A DNA stretch of 64,000 nt, taken from NCBI RefSeq assembly GCF_037975245.1, contig NC_092568.1, positions 40,515,631-40,579,630 on the forward strand. Reading direction: 5' to 3'. How positions within the stretch are numbered: position 1 is the first letter of the stretch; the number at the start of each line of letters is the position of its first letter. The translations under genes and the position numbers were made by a program. This document shows positions 51,234 through 60,268 of this stretch, piece by piece. The stretch comes from Apostichopus japonicus (lineage: Eukaryota > Echinodermata > Holothuroidea > Aspidochirotida > Stichopodidae). The notes below the pieces were generated by a model. That model was not told the origin of the DNA. It ran no database searches and worked only from the letters and a program-made list of their open reading frames with translations.

Positions 51234-51252
51234 TATAACTGAACAAAGTATG
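51028..51252. repeat. (TA/CATATA)n array with a perfect 24-bp inverted repeat
   Basis: CATACTTTGTTCAG and TTATAATATA (51,127-51,150) form one stem strand, and the exact reverse complement lies at 51,229-51,252, around about 80 bp of TATA/CATATA repeat. It can fold into a long hairpin. Ile/Tyr ORFs are repeat translations. Confidence 0.9.
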
Positions 51253-51599
51253 AGAAATACATTGTGAGGTACATATGGTTGTATGTATGTGCAAGCCATG
51301 CACATTCACGTTGAAAGATATATGCTGTATTAGAACAATGTCAGATATTCAAATATGGTCATCTTTGGTCAAATCCTTAAATTTTTTTATAGTACCACGT
51401 GCACCCTGAAGGAAATTTACCTCACTGGACATTCAGTCATCTTGTATGTCCATTTACTAGAATTTCAAGAGAACACTTTGGAAGAGTTAAAACCTCTTTT
51501 TGAAAACTTCTAGCAAGTACTTTAGCATGCTATAATTACAGACGAACATATAATGAACCGAATAGGCAGATGATTGTCTCGGTAAAAAATACCCGTGGG

Positions 51600-52573
51600 T
51601 ATAAATTAAATGTGACGTATATGGGCGTTGTAATCATACCGTAATCACGTTCTGTGTATTTTTTGAAATTTCCGACGCTTAAGTTAATATTAATCATCTC
51701 TTAAATTCCGAATCTTTATTGAGTCAACGTAAGCGAAGTTGGTGTGATCATGTTGTACTGACACTCGTGGTATGTGTATGCTCTGCGCTCGACGCGTAGG
51801 TGAATCGTAATCTTCCCGTAAATTCCGAATTCAGTGGAGAATACATTCAACGTAAACGCAATGCGTAAGTTGGTGTAATCATGCTGTAATCCCGTGGTGT
51901 GCATGCTTCGGAATTTCCGACGTGTATATCCTAAACATGCCGTACTGTGCCTGTTTCAGGTGAACGAAAATAACTTAAACTTGACTTTAAGGATTTCGTA
52001 ATCAATACGTAAACGCTGAAATGAACGTATTTGGGTATTTGTAAGTTAATTGTAAATATACAGTAAATTTTTAACTGCACTCGTTTCAGCCAACGTAAAT
52101 GTTGAAATTTTGTTCATGAGATGCAGTCACAGGGTAATATCATTATCGGAAAGATTGACATGAGAATTGTGTCCAGTGTTTTATTTCATGGAAAAATCAA
52201 CGTTAACGTCATGCTTAAGTTTGGCGTAAGTTTGTTGTAAACGCGTTGCATCTATGCTACGAGTTTCCGATGTGTAAGATAATCGTAATCCTGTCGTAAA
52301 TTTCTTCGTGGCGAGATTAAGGTCAACGTAAACGTGGAGAAGAAATAAGTTTTAATAAATACGAAAGTAATTATTAACTTCCGATATGTAAGTTGTCATA
52401 AACGTAACGGAAATCTGTTGTTCCGTGTTTACAATGTTTACGGATGCGTAATCATATCGTAAACGCGTTGTTCCAAAATGTACGGGTTTCCGATGTTTAA
52501 GGTGACCGTAAGCAAGACGTAAACATCCAAGGACTGTGCTTACGATAACTTAAATGCGTGTCTTTTTCCCGTG
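51600..52573. repeat. Right subterminal region with dense CGTAA motifs
   Basis: I count 18 CGTAA copies on the plus strand in about 970 bp, in forms CGTAAACG, CGTAATC, CGTAAATT and CGTAAG, with only two TTACG. One copy or so would be expected by chance. Irregular spacing speaks against a simple satellite. Confidence 0.8.
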
Positions 52574-52576
52574 ATA

Positions 52577-53620
52577 TCGAGCATGCAATGGTGAATTAGG
52601 AACTGGCAAAAAAATTAACACCTTGTCTCCAGGTGAAAATGATCTATCTACCGCACGTTTGTCATATCTAAGTTTCATCAATTTTTTGAGTACTCTTTAG
52701 GTTTTCTCTGGCAATCTCACATGCTCGGTGAAGTCTGAACTTGAACTTACTGACATATTCAAGAATATTTAGATCTTCAGTCTCGCACATCCGCTTTTCT
52801 TTTAACATTTTTAGTGGACCACGAACTCTGTGACCAAACACAAGCTCGAACGGGCTAAACCCTAAAACTTGAACTTACAGACATATTCAAGAATATTTAG
52901 ATCTTCAGTCTCGCACATCCGCTTTTCTTTTAACATTTTTAGTGGACCACGAACTCTGTGACCAAACACAAGCTCGAACGGGCTAAACCCTAATGACTCT
53001 TGAATTGACTCTCGGGCAGCACACATTAAGAAATGAACACCTTAATTCCAATCTTTTACATTTTCAAAGCAATATGTCCTAATCATACTTTTCAATGTTT
53101 GGTGGAATCTTTCCAACGCACCTTGGCTTTGTGGATGATAAGTGCTAGATGTAACTTGTCTAATATTCAAATGATACATAGCTTGTTGGAAAACTCTTGA
53201 CATAAAATTTGAACCCTGATCAGATTGAACAGACTTTGGTTAACCAACCAAAGTAAAGAATTTAATAACAACCTTACACACGGTCTTAGCCTTAATATCC
53301 CTTACAGGAATAGCCTCGGGGAACCTTGTCGATGCGCACATTATAGTAAGCATATACTGGTTACCAGATTTAGTTTTCGGTAGAGGACCGACGCAATCTA
53401 TGATCACTCTACTAAAAGGCTCTTCAAAAGCGGGAATTGGTTTAACCATGGTGCTGGTGGGATTATTTGATTCGGTTTGCCCACTAGTTGACATGTATGA
53501 CATGTTCTACAGAAATAAGAAACATCTTTCTTAAGATTTGGCCAAAAGAAGTGATTCAAAATACGATGGTATGTTTTGTTAACGCCAAGATGACCAGAAA
53601 AAGGCGTCTCATGTGCCAAA
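52577..53620 (-). pseudogene. Integrase (zinc finger and core) of the Gmr1-like element
   Basis: The H2C2 finger HETPFSGHLG...YFCRTCHTC is at the end of the 53,404-54,381 reading frame. The core continues one frame over with IDCVGPLP (first D) and, past a TAA near 53,236, SDQGSNFMSRVF (second D) and a YHPQSQGALERFH box (E). So the DDE triad is present. A further TAA lies near 53,044, and a 128-bp tandem duplication at 52,738-52,993 shifts the frame. The conserved FSPGDKVLIFLP is read just before the insertion border at 52,574. Confidence 0.9.
52738..52993. repeat. 128-bp tandem duplication inside the integrase
   Basis: Copy 1 at 52,738-52,865 and copy 2 at 52,866-52,993 differ only at one or two bases ('ttactgac' against 'ttacagac'). 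The length is not a multiple of three. Confidence 0.95.
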
Positions 53621-54500
53621 CTTAATACATCAGGCCTATAGATTTTAGGAACGGACACTTGGTGATAAACTCGCCATTCATCAAAGACGGATACATCTAG
53701 TGGTCTCCACTTTCTCATTAATATACCCTTTTTAAGGTAAAAACAAACCGGGACGTTTTCTGTTTCGTCCACGGTGATTGCCTTGTCGCACAGCAAGGTT
53801 AGTTCAGGATCTTTTTCCTGCTCTAACAAGAGTTTTTCTCTTGACAGGGAATCAGAAGAGAACTCCTCAAAAGGAACAGAGCTTGACTGTTCTGGGTTCG
53901 AACCGTTTGGTAACGAACTTAGGGGAACCAAAGGAGGGTCGGGATCATTATAAAGGCGACAAAAAAAGGTATCAGCCAAATTAAATTCCGCTTGGGAATT
54001 ATGGAAAGCCTCTTTTGGAGGACATTTCTTAGGAGACTCCCTATGTTTGGAGTTAGTCTCGTTTGAAAAGGAAGAATGATCAGAATTTGAAACTTCTTGA
54101 AGTTTTTGAGACATAGCGCGAGTCACAGCACATGCAGGGAAGAGATTAGGAATTTCTTTCTGTAACTGCTCTGTGTTATCACAAGTGCTCGGCTTGTCAT
54201 TGACAAATGGATTGACTATTACTCTGCCACCTGCCAACTCATTGCCTAAGAGAAACTGCATCCCTTTTGCAGGAAGATAAGGTCTAACACCCACCATAAC
54301 CATACCCGATACCATGTTTGATTGAAGATGAATGTTATGAACTGGCACAGGAATAGAAATACACCCCACCCCCTGAAGCAATACATCTCCGCCAGCTTAT
54401 GTTTGTTCAGACAGTGGCAATATGCCTTCCAATAGCAGAGATTGATCAGCACCCGTGTCCCGTAACACCCTAATTTCACAGGCGGGAGATCCTCGTTAAG
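53620..54500 (-). pseudogene. Aspartic protease and linker of the Gmr1-like element
   Basis: The protease box RVLRDTGADQSLL (DTGA) is read near 54,440-54,475, one frame off the end of gag. It is followed by an in-frame TAA near 54,397 and then the open frame 54,381 on (GVGCISIPVPVHN, GMQFLLGNELAGGRV). A Ser/Glu-rich linker (HSSFSNETNSKHRESPKK) leads to KGILMRKWRPLD before the integrase finger. Protease is next to integrase, with no RT between them. Confidence 0.85.
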
Positions 54501-55752
54501 AGATACCAAACCTTCAGAGACAAATGGTAAAACTCGTCTTGGGTTTCATTAGTATGCCTAGTAATTTGGTCAGTTCTCACGGGTGTTACAAGTTTATGGG
54601 GTGATCTATCTACAATTGCTAAAGCATTTGGTGACATTTCCCTCTCTCCTTCTCTCTTTCTAGCCAATTTGAAACAATTTGCCATTAGGTGACCTTTACT
54701 GCGACAATAACCACAAACAGGTACACCAGGGTCAACCTTGTTAGAGCTGACATAGTCGTCTTTACTGCGACTTGAGTATGATTGCCGTTTGTTACCAGAA
54801 TCATACCTCTGGGAAGGATTACTAGCCCTAACAAAATTAAGATGCGACTTATTAGTTATATTTCTTAAAGATTGGTGAGTGAGGGTACCGTCTGCCATTA
54901 CAGCAGCTTTTGATAAAGAATCAACTGGGCGTTCATCAAGGTGAACTCTAATTTCGTTACTGAGACAGTTTTTGAACTCTTCAACCAGCATAAGTTGTCT
55001 CAGTTCCTCGAATTCCTGAAACTCTTAAGAAGAACACCAGCGATTGAAATGATTTTCTTTCACCCGAGCAAATTCAACATAAGTTTGATTTGGTTGTTTC
55101 TTGCGATTTCGAAACTTTTGCCTATACGCTCCAGGTACAAGTTCATATGCATTAAGAACTGCTGTTTTTACAATATCATAATCAAGGCTATCTGCCAGAG
55201 ATAATACAGAATAAATTTCTTGTGCCTAGCCAACAAAAGAACTTTGAATCAAAAGTACCCATTTATCTTTTGGCCATAATAATGAATGCGCCAATTTCTC
55301 AAAATGACAAAAGAAGTTGTCTACATCAACTTCTTTAAACTTGGGAATTAGAGACAAATATTTACTGATGTGTAAACCAGAAACCGGGGAAATGGGTGAG
55401 CCATGGTTTGCAGCCGATGAGTTTAAATCTAATTCTTTCAATCTGATTTCTTTCTCAATTTCCATCAATTTAAGCTCTTTTTGGGCTTGTAGCTCTAATT
55501 TTCTCAACTCTAACGTGCTTGCACCATCACTAAAGCTCACATAGGGCAAATCCCCAAGTTCTGAGTCCTCTAATTCATTTTCATCAACCAAATGTTCTGC
55601 TACTAACTTTTTAAAATCATCCTTTCTCATGTTCGTTTTGAAGTCAACTTGATAATGTTTGACAATCTGAATATTGTCAGATTTCTTAAACGAATTTAGC
55701 TCATCAATAGATGGCGAATCGATAAACTTTTTCAAATCAAAACACATAATGA
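54500..55752 (-). pseudogene. Gag of the Gmr1-like element, two stops
   Basis: Starts at the ATG near 55,750 (MCFDLKKFIDSPS), about 50 bp from the primer site. A charged helical region (LELRKLELQAQKELKLMEIE, 55,440-55,510) is followed by a capsid-like part (FFCHFEKLAHSLLWPKDKW). A TAG near 55,227 and another stop near 55,025 interrupt the frame. It continues with VEEFKNCLSNEIRVHLDERP and ends in a zinc knuckle CGYCRSKGHLMANC (CX2CX4HX4C) near 54,680-54,725. Gag packages the element RNA. Confidence 0.88.
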
Positions 55753-55786
55753 ATGTCTGAATTAAGGAAGTTCGTCTAATTCGAAT

Positions 55787-55803
55787 TCCCGGACAGGCCC
55801 CCA
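55787..55803 (-). promoter_or_regulatory. Primer binding site
   Basis: Minus strand reads TGGGGGCCTGTCCGGGA four bases after the 5' LTR. It best resembles the complement of a tRNA-Pro 3' end (CCCGGAC..GCCCCCA) with about two differences. The tRNA assignment is from general knowledge. Confidence 0.65.
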
Positions 55804-55807
55804 ATTA

Positions 55808-56445
55808 TGTTACGAAACCGTTCTCATACTCAATGTGGAGAACAGATCACGTGACATAAAAAGGAGAACACAAGGATGAAAGTAAGTTTAGAGCATTTAA
55901 TAAGCTATTTACATGACAGAACAAAGAATAAATAGAAACATAATACAAAATTACAGTTTCTTAATTCACTTAACGTCTTTCTGGACCTGGGAGAGCCGAG
56001 GGGAGAGTTTCTGTTTAGTTTCTGGAGTTACCTTAGTGCTAGGCGGATAGTGTCCAGGTTTGCTTTAGAATGGTTGAAGTAGTTCAGCTGTTTGTAGTAG
56101 GTCGGAGTTCCGACAAAATTATAGAGTTAAATATATACTGTGTTTAATATGGGCACAGTAATCAAAGCCAAGGAACCATCAGAGGTGTGGCGACAACCTC
56201 TTAACGGAACGAACGGAGAAAATGGAGAGGGCGCTCAATCGGGCGTCTGCGGCTTATATACCCGGAGTGTAAAGGAATGTTCCAGTAAGCTATGAATATT
56301 CATGAAGTATGCAGAAACACTTTATTGGCGAGTTCCAGTTATGTAGAATGCGTGAGCGCATCTGGGATCGTAACAATTGGAAGACTCGGAGAAATGATAA
56401 CATGTGTTACGTAATCGGGCAGATGAATAAGTGGGTTACATAACA
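55808..56445 (-). repeat. 5' LTR of the Gmr1-like element
   Basis: Same sequence as 36,825-37,492 except for the ~41-bp absence, an extra ~11 bp ('tgtttagtttc') near 56,010 and substitutions. The TATA box reads TATATAAG. The AATAAA of the other LTR is AATTAA here. Confidence 0.95.
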
Positions 56446-56449
56446 GTAT

Positions 56450-58760
56450 AAAGTTAAAATCATCAGAGGTCAAACCTGGTCAACAAAATATCTACAGATA
56501 GGAAGCTTTGGTATCTTTCACACTTTGTTTATTGATCATGGGATAAGGTGATCATTGGAGCTGCAAATCATTGGATCGGCCAAATTAGTTGTATCCAGTT
56601 CAAACAAAAAATCCACATACATGTAATGTGGGTCAGCCTAAACTAAAAATGTGAATATTGTGGTAAACCACAACCTTACAATGTTCGAAAGTGGTTGATC
56701 TTTACCATGAAAACTTTAGCCATGGTGAGGTTTCACCTACTGTATAAGGTTTAGAGCTATTGGTGAATCATACCTAATAGACTATTCAGTAAAATGGTAA
56801 ATGTAGAGTCATCTCTGTATCTGTTTATTGCATTCATGCAATCAGAGTTGTACACATGTATGTCTGTATTTTAGATCCTCCTGCAAGCAGGAAATTGCGA
56901 AGAACCAATCATTGGCTTATCAAACCCGCAAGCAGACCGAAGTCATGTCTCTTACATTCATATTTAACGTCCATGATATGAATTGGTAATTGTCAACAAC
57001 TCTGTAACTGGACGACATACATCAATCTGGGAGTGACACTAATGTATCGTTGCATCGTTGTATGTATCGTTGCATCATACTACATACATGCATAGTGAAA
57101 GAATATGCCTCGTTTGAATGAATGGTCACCACAGGTTTGTCAGAGCACTGGTACCATACACAAGTTATATTTTTCTATGTGTAGTGATGTTACTGTACAA
57201 CCATAATACACAGTCGTTATGTTGTACATTGTTATGCATACAACGATTGGAATGGATTAGGTACACTTTTTAAAAAAATCGTAAAGGTTTGCTTTGATTT
57301 GGATCATTGTTTACAAAGGAAGTGGATTTTTCTCAGTTAAGATCACAATATGATTATTCTAAAACCAATGTAGAGCGCAAGGTTTCCTCGTTTTTACGGG
57401 TAAGAAATGAGAACTCTAGCTGGATGAACGAAAATCTATCGTTTTCCTATTACTGAATATACAGATAAACGTTTTACCAGGACACCGGAAAGTTACTGTT
57501 ACTCTGTCCAACAGGTAAATTTTATCCCTGCAAGCTTTTTTGGTGTTGACAAAAGCGCACATATGATTAATGTTACACGCTTGAATACGTAAACCCGGTT
57601 TTCGTTAACCAATCGATTGCGACATACACGCCAACGGGCACATTTGCACCAAACTTATACACCAACGAGGTAAACTTCTCGAATTTTAGACAGTTTGCAC
57701 CCATTAAATCAAGTAACTTATCTCTTTTATGACACAGTAGGATATGCTCAACAAAAGTGTATCTAATTTTTTTCAAAGTATTTGATAAATTCAGTGCATT
57801 TCGGGGTATAATCTGTCAGTCGGGTTCGTTGATGCGGTGGAGATGGTTAGGCTTGCAGGAGCATACAGCATCTGCAGTATCTTAGCACTTACACTTAGGC
57901 CCAATGTTACTTGTTAGGCTATACGCTACACAATGAAACGTATAGCTAGCTTACTACGATAGTACGATGAGAGTACAGTATAATACAATAACAAACGTTA
58001 GGCTAATCTAGTCCTAAAATAAAGCAGGCTTAAGTCTAGCCTTAAAAGTTTAATATCACGTCAGTGTAAACACAGAGTCCCTCTTAGTTTTTGCGTTATA
58101 CGGTTAGACTTTTGTAAACAAGAGGCAAATGCATATAACTAGTCCAAGCTAGTGTAATGAAAATGTAAAAAAAAACAGGTTCTCCTGTTTCTAATTTACG
58201 AAAATGTGGATGGAGGCTTAACTATAAAAGTAAGTAAGGCTTAGGCTTACCACTTTGGGGTTCCTTGCTGCTGAAAGCAAAAGGAAACTATGCATTCAGA
58301 TTTGTGTGTGTTTGGATGCATGTATATGTGCCCATGTGACGCCTATAGCTAAGGTTCAGGATTAGTCAACTAGGGTGTGCCCGATGTTCATCACATTCAC
58401 TATGTAGATGCATTATGTATAGTGAGTGCAAGAACATTATTGTTTTTGGTAGTCATATCATGAACAATGATGAGGTCACTGGATCAAACCTGAAAGTATA
58501 CATTTGTTGTAAGCCTACTCTACAACCACGATTCCCATACTAGTGAAAGTTGGTATCGTGTAGTTAAGTGCAGAAAGTAGTGTGTTGATATTTGTTAAAT
58601 TGTATATATTTGCATATTAATGAGGTGTGTGGCTTCATTTCATTTTGTAACTTGATTGGGGAATGCTGATGTTTATCATAGTCTCTATACAGATACATTT
58701 AAGTGAGTAGATGGAACCTATTGTTTTTGTTGGTAATATCATGGATAGTAATGAGGTGAT
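56450..58760. other. Stretch with no supported gene
   Basis: Flanking DNA of the retrotransposon. The 67-residue minus-strand ORF at 57,573-57,776 has no known domain. A small imperfect repeat of 'gtatcgttgcatc' lies near 57,043-57,075. Confidence 0.4.
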
Positions 58761-58799
58761 GCGATCAAAGCTTAAACTTCACGCATATGTCAATCGTAC

Positions 58800-59085
58800 A
58801 CTTTTTTTTTACATTATCAAGTCTGCTAATCAACACCTTCAGCAAGGAACCATGGCAATCAGTGCACTTCATTGATTTGAATTTTTTATCATACAGCCCT
58901 AATTTAATCAGGCCTTGAGAAGCAGGAATTGCTAACCATGGGCACACAAACAGGGGGAGGACAGGAATGAGAGATAGGCCTATGCACCCCAATTCTTGGT
59001 AAGGAGGATGGTCTACACAAACTTCACAGACTGGATGATCAGCAAGATCAGTGAAAACACGAGGAGAGCTTTGACATACCTGTAC
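58800..59085 (-). CDS. Unrecognised cysteine-rich candidate exon
   Basis: The minus-strand frame is open for about 95 codons with balanced composition. It has a possible acceptor (TACAG near 59,086) and a possible donor (AAT|GTAAAA near 58,820). Residues include HPVCEVC, LVPVLPL-like hydrophobic GLSLIPVLPLFVCPWL, LGLYDKKFKSMKCTDC and GSLLKVLISRL. The two CxxC pairs could bind zinc. I do not recognise the family, and the exon has no confirmed partner. Confidence 0.35.
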
Positions 59086-59534
59086 CATCAATGTCAATGG
59101 ATAGTCTTTTAAAACTTAAAAATTGTTCCAAAAGACAAGTACATAATGGCATTTTATAGGACGAGTGGGATATCGTTTCAGGGTACTAATGATCTTCTTC
59201 TGTAGTATACATTTGAGCCAAAAATGAAATAAATTTTTTGTGTTGTAGCCAGGTCCAAGCATTTCAAACACTAGTTTTCCTCTAATGTAGAGCGGAGGGG
59301 GAGGGATGGGGTGGCATTAAGTGGCCCAACCACCATGATTTTTTTCCAAATCGTTGTCCACATCCATGCCTCCCTCACCCCACTTTTACAAATGAATGTG
59401 TGTCTATTATGTTAACCACTACCAAAGGAGTACGGGCATTAATAGCATTATTTGATGTTATACTGTAGCATCTGTTAGACACATGAAATATTTCCTTATT
59501 TGCTAAATACTGTATATCCCTCCTTCTTTTACAG

Positions 59535-60258
59535 ACTTAATGTTCAAACTATGAGCAGACATTTTAAAGGAAGATATGACAAAAAGGGCCATATATGCCA
59601 AGAAATATACTAAGGTACTGCATATTCATGTTCTTTGCCCCAGTTGTACTTCTTTTCAGGCTGATTCTATAGAGACGTTTCTGAAATATGTTCAGATTCG
59701 GCATTCGCAGTCAATCAATTTTCATACCCAGTGTGGCATTGGCGGTTGTGTGGCCACATATAGAAAATTTGGTAATTATAAAAATCATGTGTTAAAAGTA
59801 CAAAAACACCTTTTTGAGGGTGACGGTGCCCAGAAAACAAATTGGTGTTAAACAAAGTGTCCTATGTGTTGTTCTAGCACTTTAATAGACTTGGCAGTGA
59901 TATTTGGACATCTTAAGCTCCACATGCAAAATGGTACTTTATCGTAATGTCAATTTGTTGGTTGTAACAGTACTTACAATATCCCTAGTACCTTTAGATC
60001 ACATTTATCCAGAAAACATGCACATGAAACTCTTTCAAATTTAAAAGTTTTCTGGAAACATTGTACCACTGATACTGACCATATGTATGAAACATTTGAA
60101 GATAACCCAAATCAACCTGAAATAGATGAACCAGTTGAAGATCAATCAGAGCCTTTTGCAAATATTCACACATCCCTGAAAAGGCATTATGGCCACTTAA
60201 TGATAACATTTCAAGAGGTGTATCAGCTTCCTTTGTCAACATCAGAAAACATAAGTGT
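59535..60258 (+). pseudogene. Zinc-finger-like exon with two in-frame stops
   Basis: Follows a pyrimidine-rich acceptor (TTTTACAG, 59,527-59,534) and ends near a donor (AGT|GTGAGA, about 60,258). Frame 2 is used throughout, with TAA at 59,849 and about 59,945. Finger-like patterns: CPSC...HSQSINFHTQCGIGGC with YKNHV...KH, then KCPMCC...FGHLKLH and CQFVGC...FRSHLSRKH. After these comes an acidic linker (EDNPNQPEIDEPVEDQSE). The C-x4-GC...H spacing recalls uncharacterised invertebrate C2H2-like proteins. Two stops in an otherwise well-kept frame mean recent loss. Confidence 0.55.
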
Positions 60259-60268
60259 GAGAATATGA

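Larger units (their letters stand above)
39248..52573. mobile_element. 13.3-kb EnSpm/CACTA-like element, no transposase seen
   Basis: Both ends read CACGGGAAAAA(A/G)ACACGC inward and are flanked by ATA (39,245-39,247 and 52,574-52,576), a 3-bp duplication. Taking out the element and one ATA rejoins the integrase frame exactly, so the borders are certain. CACNN termini, 3-bp duplications and dense subterminal motifs are traits of the EnSpm/CACTA superfamily. The assignment is an inference because no transposase ORF is recognisable inside. It must have inserted after the retrotransposon. The interior is satellites, microsatellites, a tRNA-like repeat and unassigned sequence. Confidence 0.85.
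36821..56449 (-). mobile_element. Gmr1-like LTR retrotransposon (gag-PR-IN-RT-RH), split by a 13.3-kb insert
   Basis: LTRs lie at 36,825-37,492 and 55,808-56,445, both framed by a GTAT target duplication (36,821-36,824 and 56,446-56,449). Without the insert at 39,248-52,573 the element is about 6.3 kb. Domain order on the minus strand is gag, zinc knuckle, protease, integrase, RT, RNase H. Ty3/gypsy-type domains in this copia-like order are known from the Gmr1 group of deuterostome elements. All genes carry stops or frameshifts. The LTRs look nearly identical apart from an ~11-bp and an ~41-bp indel and scattered substitutions. Confidence 0.92.

Noticed and set aside
50863-51309. Ile/Tyr-rich ORFs on both strands
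   Set aside because: Translations of TA and CATATA repeats.
54246-54509. 87-residue minus-strand ORF over the protease
   Set aside because: Wrong frame. The protease motif DTGA is read in the neighbouring frame.
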